This document shows positions 54,211 through 63,927 of a DNA stretch of 64,000 nucleotides, piece by piece. A program made the position numbers and the translations under genes. The notes under the pieces are model-generated. The model ran no database searches. It saw only the letters and a program-made list of their open reading frames with translations, and was not told the origin of the DNA. Each line of letters begins with the position of its first letter. The stretch's first letter is position 1. The stretch comes from Paenibacillus hemerocallicola (GTDB lineage Bacteria > Bacillota > Bacilli > Paenibacillales > NBRC-103111). Where the stretch lies: NCBI RefSeq assembly GCF_006265175.1, contig NZ_VDCQ01000011.1:62001-126000 (forward strand), given 5' to 3'.

Positions 54211-55824
54211 ATGACCGTCAAATTGCTGCTGGCCGACGATGAATTGATTATTCGCGACGGCATCCGGAACAAGATGGATTGGTCCGGCATGGGGATCGAG
54301 CTGGTCGGGGCGGCCGAGAACGGCAAAGTTGCGCTCGACATGCTGAAGAACGGGCCGGTCGACATCCTGCTTACCGATATTCACATGCCGTACATGGACG
54401 GCATTCAGCTGTGCCGGGAGGCGCGCAAGCTTCACCCCAATATCAAGATTGTGGTGCTGTCCGGCTACGAGGAATTCGAGTTCGCCCAGCAGGCGCTAGA
54501 GTTTTCCGCCATGAAGTATATGCTGAAGCCGTTTACGAGCAGGGAGCTGGAGCAGATTGTGCTCCAGGCGAAGCAGGAGGTCACCGGACACCGGCGGGCC
54601 GAATCGACGCTCCAGCTGACTATGAAGCGTCTGCAGGAAAGCTTCCCGCTTCTGCGCGAGAAAGTGCTGACCCGGCTGGTGGAAGGGCGCATGAACGAGC
54701 GGGAGGCGAGACAGAAGCTGGAATCGCTTGAGATCGCCTTGACCGGCGAACGGTTTGCGGTATGGGTCGTCGAGCCGGAAGCGGACACGATCCCATCCGC
54801 CGACGCGCAGAACGGCGTGGATGCCGGAGAGCTGCTGCTGCTTATGCTGCGGGACGAAATCGAAGCCTTTATGCGCAACCGGAGGCGGGCTCTGGTGTTC
54901 AGCGGCCTGAACGCCAATATTGTGTGCATTGTCGAAGGGGACGACGGGGAACAGACCCATTTGTTCGATTTGCCGGAAAGCTTGAAATCGCACGTATTCG
55001 CGAGTCTGGACATGCCGGTTTCCATCGGCCTGGGAGGCGTCAAGCACGGTCTGGAGGGCATAGCCGGATCATACCGGGAAGCGTTGGAGGCGCTCGAGTA
55101 CCGCTTTCTGATCGGGGATAACAGCGTCATACCGGTCGACTACATCAATTTCGAAGACGAGCCGGACCGGGTGACGATCTCCGAGAAGCATATCGAGAAG
55201 CTGACGACAGCCGTCAGGCTCGGCAACAAGGCGGGCATCCGCGGCGAGCTGGACGCGGTATTCGCCGCCATTCGCGGCAGCGCCGGACTGCCTATCTCCG
55301 ACATCAAGCTGTACATGAAGGAATTTCTGGCCGTCGCCCTCCGGCAGCTGCTGCAATCCGGCGTGCGCCTCAAAGAAATATACGGCAAAGAGTTCGATCC
55401 GTATTCCGCGGTCGACCATTACCGGACGATGGACGACATGCAGCGGGGCCTGCGGACGATGTTCGCGGAAATTTCCGATTTCGTGCGCGACAAGAGGGGC
55501 AACAAGACGCGCTCCGTCATCCAGCGGGCAGTCGAATACATAGACGTCCATTACCGGATCGAGGACCTGTCCATTAACCGGTTAAGCGAGGAGCTGCAGA
55601 TGAATACGTCCTATTTCAGCCGGCTCTTCAAGCAGGAGATGGGCTGCACCTTCACGGAATACTTGACCCGGACGCGCATCGAGAAAGCCAAGCACCTGCT
55701 GCGCGGCACGACGATGAGGGTATCGGAGATCACCTTCGAGGTCGGCATGAAGGACCCGTTTTATTTCAGTACTTTGTTTAAAAAGGTGACCGGCGTCAAT
55801 CCGACCGAGTACCGGGAGCAATGA
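54211..55824 (+). CDS. Response regulator, YesN type (REC + AraC helix-turn-helix)
   Basis: 537 aa. Receiver domain 1-125 with acidic pocket D9-D10 and phosphorylated D56 in LLTDIHMPYMDG, and a late K in MLKPF. A linker of about 300 residues follows, then an AraC-type DNA-binding domain at about 435-537 (INRLSEELQMNTSYFSRLFKQEMG; GMKDPFYFSTLFKKVTGVNP). ATG 54211 is 7 bases from GGAGG; ATG 54205 is only 1 base away. Coupled to the kinase by ATGA. It probably activates the sugar-uptake genes that follow. Confidence 0.93.
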   Translation: MTVKLLLADDELIIRDGIRNKMDWSGMGIELVGAAENGKVALDMLKNGPVDILLTDIHMPYMDGIQLCREARKLHPNIKIVVLSGYEEFEFAQQALEFSAMKYMLKPFTSRELEQIVLQAKQEVTGHRRAESTLQLTMKRLQESFPLLREKVLTRLVEGRMNEREARQKLESLEIALTGERFAVWVVEPEADTIPSADAQNGVDAGELLLLMLRDEIEAFMRNRRRALVFSGLNANIVCIVEGDDGEQTHLFDLPESLKSHVFASLDMPVSIGLGGVKHGLEGIAGSYREALEALEYRFLIGDNSVIPVDYINFEDEPDRVTISEKHIEKLTTAVRLGNKAGIRGELDAVFAAIRGSAGLPISDIKLYMKEFLAVALRQLLQSGVRLKEIYGKEFDPYSAVDHYRTMDDMQRGLRTMFAEISDFVRDKRGNKTRSVIQRAVEYIDVHYRIEDLSINRLSEELQMNTSYFSRLFKQEMGCTFTEYLTRTRIEKAKHLLRGTTMRVSEITFEVGMKDPFYFSTLFKKVTGVNPTEYREQ

Positions 55825-57617
55825 ACATGAGCAAGGACAATTGGTTCGTCCGCTGGCTGGGCACCCGCATCTTTTTTCGCATCTTTTTGATGACAGCCGT
55901 AATGGTCACGTTCGCCCTGACGGTCGGAGCCTACTTCTCTTTGTCGCTGTTTACGGAGAAGATGGAGCAGAAAGGGACGGAGAATATCCGCAACATTTTG
56001 GAGCAGACGAACAAGCTGATCGATTCCCGCATGGATATGCTGCTGCGCATCTCGAACCTGATTCTGAACGATCCGGCGATCGGCGAGCTGGCTTCGGAGC
56101 GCCTTCTCCAGGACGACCGCGACAAGGAGCGCATGCGGGGCGCCATCGGCAAATATATCGAGTCCGACCCGGGCATCGTCTCCGTGTTTTTGTTGAACAA
56201 AGAAAGGGAGCTGTTCATTCCTTCGGACGATTTCCGTTCGGACGCCGAAGATGCCGAGGAAACGAAGCGGCGATATTTAAGCTTCTCGAACAACCGGTAC
56301 TCCAAAGGCTTGACCTGGGTGCCTACGCACCGGATCGATTACGGGAGCGAGAGCCATAACGGCGAGAACGTGCTCAAGCTGACGCGGGAAATATTCGATT
56401 CCGCCGCCGGCGCCTACCGCGGAACCGTAGTCGTCAATATCGCCGAGGAAAGCGTTTACCGGTATCTGAAAAACGTCGACGTACCGGCCGGCACCATCTT
56501 CCACGTGATCGACAAAAACGGCATCGTCATCTCCGGAACGGAGCGCAGCGGGGTCGGCAAGTTCGAGTACAGCTACACGTATATGCAGGCCGTGCTGCAA
56601 AAGGAAGGAAGCTTCGTCCGGGACTACCGGAGCATCCCTTACTTGTTCGTATTCAACAAGCTGGAGAGCGTGGACTGGGTCATCATCGGCGCGATTCCGG
56701 TCAGCGAGCTGCTGAGCGACCGCGACCGAATCATGAGGGGGCTCGGCGTTATTCTGCTGCTGGTGCTGGCGGTGTCGCTCGTCGGCTCGCTCGGCATCGC
56801 GTATTCGATATCCCGTCCGATCAAACGGCTGGCGGAAGTCATGCGCAAAGTCCGCTCCGGCTTCTTCGACGTCAAGGCGGAGATTCGCTCGCGCGACGAG
56901 ATCGGCATGCTGGGGGAAAGCTTCAACGAGATGATCGCCCGTACGAACGAGCTGCTGCACCGGCTGCAGGAAAGCCACTACAAGGAAAAAAACGCCGAAA
57001 TCCGCGCCCTGCAAGCGCAGATCAACCCCCATTTTTTGTACAATACCCTCGCTTCGGTCGTCTGGCTGGCCGAAAACCGCGATTACGACAAAATTACGGA
57101 TCTAGTCTCCAAGCTCGGCCGATATTACCGGCAAAGCTTGTCGCGCGGCATGGACGTCGTCACCGTCAGGCACGAGTTGGAGCATATCGGCAATTATTTG
57201 GCCATCGAGCAGATCCGGTACGGGACGAAATTCGCCTACGATATCAGCGTCGAGCCGGCCGTGTACGCCCATAAATGCCTGAAGCTGCTGCTTCAGCCGC
57301 TGGTGGAGAACGCCATTCATCACGGGATCATGAACAAGGAGGGCAACGGCTGGATCCGGGTTGACGGCTGGAAGGAGGGCGACGATATCGTGCTCCGGGT
57401 CATCGACAACGGCGGCGGGATCTCCCGGGAGCGTCTGGACGAGATTAACTGCTGCTTCCGCTCCGGGCGGTCGTTGGAGCTGGCTCATTCCTACGGCATC
57501 AAAAACGTGAACGAACGGCTCCAGCTCGTGTACGGTCCGGCCTTCGGGTTGTTCTACTCCTCCGAGGAGGGGATGGGCACAACCGTGCTGATCCGCTTCC
57601 CCGCACGCTATGAGTAA
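55821..57617 (+). CDS. Sensor histidine kinase, YesM type
   Basis: 598 aa. Transmembrane helix at about 15-37, extracytoplasmic dCache-like sensor (about 40-295), second helix about 297-320, HAMP about 320-372, His_kinase domain with H404 in QINPHFLYNTLAS, then HATPase with NAIHHGI and DNGGGI. It phosphorylates the YesN-type partner encoded just before. Its stop codon lies within a cre-like sequence. Confidence 0.94.
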   Translation: MNMSKDNWFVRWLGTRIFFRIFLMTAVMVTFALTVGAYFSLSLFTEKMEQKGTENIRNILEQTNKLIDSRMDMLLRISNLILNDPAIGELASERLLQDDRDKERMRGAIGKYIESDPGIVSVFLLNKERELFIPSDDFRSDAEDAEETKRRYLSFSNNRYSKGLTWVPTHRIDYGSESHNGENVLKLTREIFDSAAGAYRGTVVVNIAEESVYRYLKNVDVPAGTIFHVIDKNGIVISGTERSGVGKFEYSYTYMQAVLQKEGSFVRDYRSIPYLFVFNKLESVDWVIIGAIPVSELLSDRDRIMRGLGVILLLVLAVSLVGSLGIAYSISRPIKRLAEVMRKVRSGFFDVKAEIRSRDEIGMLGESFNEMIARTNELLHRLQESHYKEKNAEIRALQAQINPHFLYNTLASVVWLAENRDYDKITDLVSKLGRYYRQSLSRGMDVVTVRHELEHIGNYLAIEQIRYGTKFAYDISVEPAVYAHKCLKLLLQPLVENAIHHGIMNKEGNGWIRVDGWKEGDDIVLRVIDNGGGISRERLDEINCCFRSGRSLELAHSYGIKNVNERLQLVYGPAFGLFYSSEEGMGTTVLIRFPARYE

Positions 57618-57626
57618 GCGCTATCA
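57613..57626 (+). promoter_or_regulatory. cre-like site (CcpA carbon repression)
   Basis: AGTAAGCGCTATCA matches 13 of 14 positions of the cre consensus TGWAANCGNTNWCA (first base differs). It covers the kinase stop codon and lies 136 bases before the SBP gene, a fitting place to repress it. Confidence 0.6.
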
Positions 57627-57761
57627 CACTTGTAAACAAATTCAAGGAGAAGTAAACAGCTTCAATTCCAAACCGCTTCCCGGTGCGATAGGCTGGAAAC
57701 AGCCGGGAGTCAGCGCATTCCGGCAAATTCGGGGGCAACACCAATACGGGAGGTATTCCAT

Positions 57762-59132
57762 GTGAGTAAGGGGCAGATGTTGAAAAAGCCGGCAGCGGTT
57801 ATGCTGGCATCCATGCTGGCGGTAACGGCGGCGGCATGTTCATCGGGCTCGTCGGGAGCCGACGGGGGCAAAGAGAGCAAGCTGGAGACGAATAAGCCGA
57901 AAGACCCGATCACGCTCGTCATCAAGCATACCACTTACGATACGTTCGATCAGGACTTGGCGCCGGCGATCAAGAAGTACCAGGAGAAAAACCCGCACGT
58001 GACGGTCAAGGTGGACATGGTCAAGCCGAATCAAGGGGAGAACATCATTACCGCCAATACCGCCCTGTTCGCTTCCGGCGAGCAGATCGACATTCTTCGC
58101 GTAAGCCCCAACGTAGGCGCCGGGGAATACGCGGCCAGAGGCTGGGTCGCCCCGCTGGACGAATACATCAAGAAGACCGGCGTGGACATGACCAAATATT
58201 ACCCGTCCCTGCAAAGCCGCGGCGTATACGGGGGTAAGCGCTATGCCTTGCCGTGGATTCACTCGCAATTCATGATTTTTTACAATAAGGACTTGTTTCA
58301 AAAATTCGGCATCCCGGAGCCGAAGACGAACTGGACGTACGAGGATATGCTCAATGCCGGCCGCAAGCTGGTCGAGAACAAGGTGCACGCCTTCGAGGCT
58401 TCGCTGCCGAATATGCTGCATATCGTCGGCGGCGCATGGGGCGGGTCGACGTTCAACGCCAATGGCACCCTGATGACGCTGGACAGCCAGGGAGCGCTCA
58501 AAGGTTTTGAGTTTTTCCGAGACATGGTCGTGAAGGACGGGTTATCTCCGGGCAAGGTTACGCAGGCGAAAGGGCTGGCCGGCGGACCGAGCTTCGCCAA
58601 AGCAACGTCCGGCATGTCGTTCACCTGGCTGAAAATGAAGCAGTTCGACGAGGCCGGCCTGAATTACGGCGTCGTGCCCGCGCCGGTCGGACCGGGCAAG
58701 CAGCAGGGCTACGGAGCGCTCGACGGCATCGCGCTGTCCTCCACGAGCAAGAACAAGGAGGAAGCGTGGAATTTGATCAAATTCCTGGCCTACGACAGCG
58801 AAGGGCAGATGGAGCAGATCAAGCAAAAAATTACGATTCCCGCTTTCCCCAAAGAAAAAGAGCATATTGAAGCGTGGGAGAAAACGATCAATAAGAAAGA
58901 CGTCACCGATGCGATCTTGTACCAGGTCGAGAAAACGAACGACGAGGGCGTCGGCATGATGAACAATATGCCGGGCACCGAGGTCGCTTACGAAGGCTTC
59001 ATAACGTGGCTCGGGCAAAATCTGTTCAACGACAATTTCGACGTATACACCCAGGTGCCGGCGAAGGTGAAGGAATTCAACGCGCAGTGGAGCGAGCTGC
59101 AAAAAGAAGCGGAGAAGCAGATGAAGAAATAG
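57762..59132 (+). CDS. Sugar ABC transporter substrate-binding lipoprotein (family 1)
   Basis: 456 aa. Lipoprotein signal, lipobox AAAC with C26, then a Ser/Gly-rich linker. Family 1 SBP: YQEKNPHVTVKVDMV, ILRVSPNVGAG, GKRYALPWIHSQFMIFYNKDLFQKFGIP, GIALSSTSKNKEEAW. Binds an oligosaccharide outside the membrane. GTG start with GGGAGG 8 bases upstream. The permease genes are not next to it; they may lie beyond the window edge. Confidence 0.92.
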   Translation: MSKGQMLKKPAAVMLASMLAVTAAACSSGSSGADGGKESKLETNKPKDPITLVIKHTTYDTFDQDLAPAIKKYQEKNPHVTVKVDMVKPNQGENIITANTALFASGEQIDILRVSPNVGAGEYAARGWVAPLDEYIKKTGVDMTKYYPSLQSRGVYGGKRYALPWIHSQFMIFYNKDLFQKFGIPEPKTNWTYEDMLNAGRKLVENKVHAFEASLPNMLHIVGGAWGGSTFNANGTLMTLDSQGALKGFEFFRDMVVKDGLSPGKVTQAKGLAGGPSFAKATSGMSFTWLKMKQFDEAGLNYGVVPAPVGPGKQQGYGALDGIALSSTSKNKEEAWNLIKFLAYDSEGQMEQIKQKITIPAFPKEKEHIEAWEKTINKKDVTDAILYQVEKTNDEGVGMMNNMPGTEVAYEGFITWLGQNLFNDNFDVYTQVPAKVKEFNAQWSELQKEAEKQMKK

Positions 59133-59180
59133 CAAGAAGCGGCAAGAAGGGAAGGAGATGCGACGAGGAGGGGAAGGGAT

Positions 59181-60521
59181 TTGTCAACGTTCACGAGGAG
59201 GACGAAGCCGATCGCACTGGCGCTGCTGGCCGGCACGTGGCTCGCGGCGACGACCGTTTACGGCCTGGATGACGGCCAGCAGATCGGTTCCATTGTCGGG
59301 GCAGGCAACTTTGCCAACGGAAGCACGGCCTACGCCAGCCAGTTTCAGGCGCTGAACGACATCGGAGCGTCCATGGCGCGAATCAACATGTACCCGAATT
59401 ACTATTACGCGGGCGACGCTCCGACGCCGGAGCGGCTCGACGCCCTTATGCTTCAAGCTTATGAATACGGCATTACGCCGATGCTGCTGTTCGAATATTA
59501 CGGCTCGTACGCGGGCCAGGGAACGCCGCTCGGCGGTTATGCCAAATGGTACGATATCGGACGCGACTTTGCGGAACGGTTCCGGCCGAACGGCACGTGG
59601 GGGCAGGAGCAAGGCATCGCGGATTGGGGCATTACGGTGTACGCCGCGATGAACGAGCCCGACGTCGAGAACCTGATTCCGAAAGCGGATTACCACGATG
59701 CCCTGGAAGGCCTGGCGGACGGCATCCATTCCGTCGATCCGGCGCTGAAGGCGATCCCCGGCGGATTCGCCCGGCAGAACAGCCACAGCGATTACACGCT
59801 GAGAGGCTACGGGCCGGCGATAGCCGATTTGTGGAATGACGGCAAGCTGGACGGCATCGATCTGCACACGTATTTCGATTACCAATACGCCCCTATGGAA
59901 GGGATGTACAAGTTTTCCGCACAGAGCAATTTCGATGCGATCAAAAGCGTGTCGGGCATTACCGCGGACATTCATTTTTACACGTCGGAATTCAACTACA
60001 AGAAGCGCGGCGTGACCGAAGAGGAAGCGGCCAAAGGGTTTCTGACCGCATTCTGGGACGGCGTGGGCGTGGTGAAAAACGACGGCCATACGTCGGCGGC
60101 ACGGCTCGTTTTTCCATGGAGCTTGTTCAAATCGCAAGCGGCCGACCCTTTGTACGGTCTGAATACGAGTCTGACCCCGTGGACGCCGACGGAGCGCGGA
60201 CAAACGCTGGAGCGGGCCCTTGCCGCCGCACAGGGCATGTCGCTTGTGGCCGCCGACCCGAAACAAAGCGGAGAATACGTGCTGGAAGGCGCAGGCAAAA
60301 AAATGTGGGTATGGCAAAACCGGCCTTACTGGACCAACCACCCCGGCACTACCTATACGGTTACGGGGATTCCCCCCGGCGCCCTCCGGCTCGAAGTGAT
60401 CGGCTGGGACGGCGTCAGGCAGACGCTGCCTCTCTGCGGCCAGACCGGCTATACGGTTACGGGGCTGGAGGGAAATGAAACATACATGATTGTCGCTTAC
60501 GAAGGACCGGACAGCCCGTAA
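59181..60521 (+). CDS. Exported TIM-barrel glycoside hydrolase, clan GH-A-like
   Basis: 446 aa. Signal peptide about 1-28 (ALALLAGTWLAATTVYG). TIM barrel of the GH-A kind: acid/base E159 in YAAMNEPDVE and nucleophile candidate E270 in FYTSEFNYKKRG; HTYFDY is also typical. The last about 90 residues form a small beta domain (YTVTGIPPGALRLEV). Family number cannot be fixed by eye (GH5/GH39-like). TTG start with GAGGGGAAGGG upstream; 48 bases behind the SBP gene. Confidence 0.8.
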   Translation: MSTFTRRTKPIALALLAGTWLAATTVYGLDDGQQIGSIVGAGNFANGSTAYASQFQALNDIGASMARINMYPNYYYAGDAPTPERLDALMLQAYEYGITPMLLFEYYGSYAGQGTPLGGYAKWYDIGRDFAERFRPNGTWGQEQGIADWGITVYAAMNEPDVENLIPKADYHDALEGLADGIHSVDPALKAIPGGFARQNSHSDYTLRGYGPAIADLWNDGKLDGIDLHTYFDYQYAPMEGMYKFSAQSNFDAIKSVSGITADIHFYTSEFNYKKRGVTEEEAAKGFLTAFWDGVGVVKNDGHTSAARLVFPWSLFKSQAADPLYGLNTSLTPWTPTERGQTLERALAAAQGMSLVAADPKQSGEYVLEGAGKKMWVWQNRPYWTNHPGTTYTVTGIPPGALRLEVIGWDGVRQTLPLCGQTGYTVTGLEGNETYMIVAYEGPDSP

Positions 60522-60564
60522 AGCGCTATTCCATACCGATATAGAGGAGCGATGAGCGGAAGCC

Positions 60565-62421
60565 ATGAACAACGATAGAGAAGCTGTCCTCACGCCGCAC
60601 ACCGGCGTTGACGGACAGGATGAAGCTTTTGCCGCCCGCGGCCGGCTGCTGCTGGAGCAGACGATCCGGTGCCCGGTACCGGACGACGACGTGCCGAGAA
60701 GACGCATGTTCCATGCCATAGCCCGGCTGGGGCTTGGCACGGAGACCGATACGGCTTTGAAGCACATAGCGGAAACGAACGATGATCCGGGGAATGCGGC
60801 GATGTTTTTCCGCCATGCGAATATCGATGCGATGCTCCGATTCGGTCACTTGTATGACGGTACGCTGAGCGGGAAAGTGAAGGAAAGCATGACGGCGGCC
60901 GACCATTACAGCCTGCAGGGCGGCACCGAGAATCACCGCATCATGAACGCCGTGGCCGGCTTTTTGACGGGGCAAGTCTGGCCCGACTGGGAGCGGGCAG
61001 CCGACGTCCGCAGCCGCTGCGCCGAATACCTGGGCCGGTATTTCACGCGGATTACGCATTACGGGCAGGGCGAATTCGATTCGACGACTTACAGCGTCTT
61101 TTATATAAACACGCTTGCTACGCTGTACGATTTCTCGCTTGATCCGCAGCTTCGGAGGAAGGCGGGCATGACGATCGACTGGCTGCTGGCGAACACGGCC
61201 GGCGATTGGCTGAACGGCATATTCACCGGAGCCCATTCGCGGGATTACCATCCGACGGAAACGATTACGAACGCGGCGGCCGGAACGACGGGAGCGTGGC
61301 TTTATTTCGGGGGCCGCGAGCCGGACTTCCCGAGCGGAGAATGCCATTATGCCGTCATCAACGCCTTGTCCGCCTACCGTGCGCCTGCGGGCATCGTCCG
61401 GCTGGCGCAGGACCGCGACGCTCCGTTCGAGCACCGGGAAACGCACGATGTCATCGGCACCGGGGAGACGACAAACGACAATCACCGCACGAACGATGTG
61501 GCGGGGGCCGACGTGCGGATCAAAGGCTACGGTTATGTCAGCCGCGCCGGCGTCTACAAGTACAACTATGTCGCCAAAGGATTTACGCTCGGCAGCATGG
61601 CGGACGGCAAGCAGGGCGATGTGGTCATGACCGGGCAGACGCGGCGGTGGTCGCTCGATTGGGATTCCGCACAGCCTTCCAGCGTGCTGTTCTTCAATCA
61701 TCCGTTTCCCGATTTCGGCCGCGCGGAGGAGCGATACGTCGAGAAATGGATCGGCTCCTCGCCTTACGAGCAGGTCGTTCAAGCCAAAGGAGCGCTTGTC
61801 TCGCTGGTGAACATTCCGTCGGGAGAGACGTACCAGTACGGACCTCGCGATCCTTTTCCGTCCGACCGCGATCCTTATATCGACGGCTTCATCTCCGGGA
61901 CGGCCATTCTGCAGCTTGCGGAGGACGCTTCCGGCTGGCTGTTCGCCCACGGAGGCTCCGTGCTGATCGCCGTCCGGCCGCTCCGGCCTTACCGGTGGCT
62001 GGAGGACGGAAGCGGTCACCGCCGATTGCGCAGCGAAGGGCTGAAGAACGGCGTCGTCGTCGAGGCGGCCGACCCTGCGGGCTTTGCGGAGCGTGAGGAT
62101 GCCGGTCTTGACGAACAGGCGGCCATCCGTGCCGTGCTTGAGCGGTTCCGCGGGCAGGTGCTGCTTCGCACGCGGCTGGACGACTCGGCCATCGCCGAGG
62201 CTGCGCCGACGGTCGCTTATACTTCCTTGTCGGGCGACGTGCTGCGTATCACGTATGATGGGGAACGCACGGTCAATGGCGAGCCCGTCCGGTTCGAGCG
62301 CTGGCCGCTGATCGGCAATCCGTTTCTCCATTCCGCCGTCGGCAGCGGCTTGATGGAGCTGAAGGATGGAGCGCATACGACGATATGGGATTTCAAGGAA
62401 TGGACCGTTACGAAGCGGTAG
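60565..62421 (+). CDS. Putative intracellular (alpha/alpha)-barrel plus beta-sandwich carbohydrate enzyme
   Basis: 618 aa, no signal peptide, not recognised with certainty. Residues about 20-300 are helical, with HYSLQGGTENHRIM and FTGAHSRDYHP, as in polysaccharide lyase or heparinase-like toroids; about 300-618 is beta-rich (YVAKGFTLGSMADGKQGDVV). H and Y residues in EFDSTTYSVFY and GAHSRDYHP are candidate catalytic residues. The context (SBP, glycoside hydrolase, ATPase) supports a role in breaking down the imported sugar. ATG 60565 with AGCGGAAG upstream. Confidence 0.6.
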   Translation: MNNDREAVLTPHTGVDGQDEAFAARGRLLLEQTIRCPVPDDDVPRRRMFHAIARLGLGTETDTALKHIAETNDDPGNAAMFFRHANIDAMLRFGHLYDGTLSGKVKESMTAADHYSLQGGTENHRIMNAVAGFLTGQVWPDWERAADVRSRCAEYLGRYFTRITHYGQGEFDSTTYSVFYINTLATLYDFSLDPQLRRKAGMTIDWLLANTAGDWLNGIFTGAHSRDYHPTETITNAAAGTTGAWLYFGGREPDFPSGECHYAVINALSAYRAPAGIVRLAQDRDAPFEHRETHDVIGTGETTNDNHRTNDVAGADVRIKGYGYVSRAGVYKYNYVAKGFTLGSMADGKQGDVVMTGQTRRWSLDWDSAQPSSVLFFNHPFPDFGRAEERYVEKWIGSSPYEQVVQAKGALVSLVNIPSGETYQYGPRDPFPSDRDPYIDGFISGTAILQLAEDASGWLFAHGGSVLIAVRPLRPYRWLEDGSGHRRLRSEGLKNGVVVEAADPAGFAEREDAGLDEQAAIRAVLERFRGQVLLRTRLDDSAIAEAAPTVAYTSLSGDVLRITYDGERTVNGEPVRFERWPLIGNPFLHSAVGSGLMELKDGAHTTIWDFKEWTVTKR

Positions 62422-62814
62422 ATTGCGCCTCCGGCTGCGGTAAAGAGTCACTGACAGCCATCGGCGAGATGGCGACGGCCGTCGATGAGCCGTACGGCAC
62501 CGCTTGACGGCATAGAGCGGACCGCCCGCCCACAGACAAGTTACCGCCTCTGACCGCTTCTCTTTACGTCCAGTTCGTGCCTGCTGGCGCTCTCCCGAGC
62601 GACCGCCGGACGTCTGGGCGTCTTTGTCTTTCTTTTCCCACCCCTTCCGCTTGCCCGCCGCGGCACTCTGCGTCCTTCTCCTCCATTCGATCAATATCCG
62701 GTAAACAGATTCAAGCTATTCAAAAAATCGTCTATTCGTCCGGCTTCCGCCGTTTGCCATAATGGGGATAAGGCTTACGCCTCTTAATGGCAACGACGGA
62801 AGAGGAGGTTCTCT
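62422..62814 (+). other. 393-base intergenic region
   Basis: GC-rich to about 62690, then AT-rich. No gene, hairpin terminator or consensus promoter seen; GAGGAGG at 62803-62809 serves the next gene. Confidence 0.5.
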
Positions 62815-63927
62815 ATGGCAAACGTGCTGCTCCATCATGTCTGGAAACGTTATTCACACGGCTCCCAAGCCGTAGTGAAGGACGTTCATTTGGAAATCGG
62901 CAATAAAGAATTCGTCGTATTCGTCGGCCCGTCCGGCTGCGGGAAGTCGACGACGCTGCGGATGATCGCCGGGCTGGAGGACGTGAGCGAGGGAGCGATC
63001 GCGATCGACGGGGAAGTGGTCAACGATCTGCCGCCCAAGGCTCGCGATATCGCCATGGTGTTTCAGAACTACGCTCTGTATCCGAACATGAACGTATTCG
63101 AAAATATGGCGTTCGGACTGCGGCTGCGCAAGACGGGCAAGGCGGATATCGAAACGGCGGTGAAAAAAGCGGCCCGTACGCTCGATATCGAGCCGTTCCT
63201 CGAACGCAAGCCGCGGCAGCTGTCCGGCGGCCAGCGGCAGCGGGTCGCCCTCGGGAGGGCGATCGTGCGCAGCCCGAAGGTATTTTTAATGGACGAACCG
63301 CTGTCCAATCTGGACGCCAAGCTGCGCGTTCATATGCGCGCGGAGATTATAAGGCTGCACCGCGACCTGGAAACGACATTCGTCTACGTCACCCACGACC
63401 AGACGGAGGCGATGACGATGGGAACGCGCATTGTGGTCATGAAGGACGGCGTCGTGCAGCAGGCTGATACGCCGGAGCGGGTGTTCAACTACCCGGCCAA
63501 TCTGTTCGTCGCCGGTTTTATCGGCGCTCCGCCGATCAATGTCATTCCGGGGAAAATCGAGGAGGAGCACGGCGCGCTGTTTTTTCATACGAAACGGCAC
63601 AAGATGCCGATCCCTGCGGCCACTGCGCGCGAGCTGAGGCAGGAGGCCGCAAGCTTGCGGCATATCGTGCTCGGACTCCGGCCGGAGCATCTCGGCCTGA
63701 AAGGTCCCCGGTCGGATGCGTCCGCCTTGATGAGCGGTGCGGTTGACGTCGCCGAGCTGATGGGGGCGGACCGCTACCTGTATGTGAACACCGGCGAGCT
63801 GACGCTGACGGTGCGTACCGACGCCCGCAACCGGGTCGACCCGGGCGAAAGGGTGGAGATTGCGGCCGATATGGACTATGCGCTGTTTTTTCATCCGGAC
63901 ACGGGAGAAAGGATTGGGAACCGGTGA
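62815..63927 (+). CDS. msmX: Sugar ABC transporter ATPase, MsmX/UgpC type
   Basis: 370 aa. Walker A GPSGCGKST, Q-loop VFQNYALYPNMNVF, signature LSGGQRQRVALGRAIV, Walker B VFLMDEPLSNLD, then a C-terminal TOBE/regulatory domain from about 240. Such ATPases power several family 1 sugar importers at once. It could serve the SBP encoded 4 kb upstream. Coupled by GTGA to the next gene. Confidence 0.92.
   Translation: MANVLLHHVWKRYSHGSQAVVKDVHLEIGNKEFVVFVGPSGCGKSTTLRMIAGLEDVSEGAIAIDGEVVNDLPPKARDIAMVFQNYALYPNMNVFENMAFGLRLRKTGKADIETAVKKAARTLDIEPFLERKPRQLSGGQRQRVALGRAIVRSPKVFLMDEPLSNLDAKLRVHMRAEIIRLHRDLETTFVYVTHDQTEAMTMGTRIVVMKDGVVQQADTPERVFNYPANLFVAGFIGAPPINVIPGKIEEEHGALFFHTKRHKMPIPAATARELRQEAASLRHIVLGLRPEHLGLKGPRSDASALMSGAVDVAELMGADRYLYVNTGELTLTVRTDARNRVDPGERVEIAADMDYALFFHPDTGERIGNR

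Noticed and set aside
59184-60767. 527-codon minus-strand open frame opposite the glycoside hydrolase
   Set aside because: Antisense shadow; the plus strand carries signal peptide and catalytic motifs.
60526-62694. 722-codon minus-strand open frame opposite the helical-barrel gene
   Set aside because: GC-rich antisense shadow, Arg-rich with no domain; the plus-strand gene has a ribosome site and continuous fold-like sequence.
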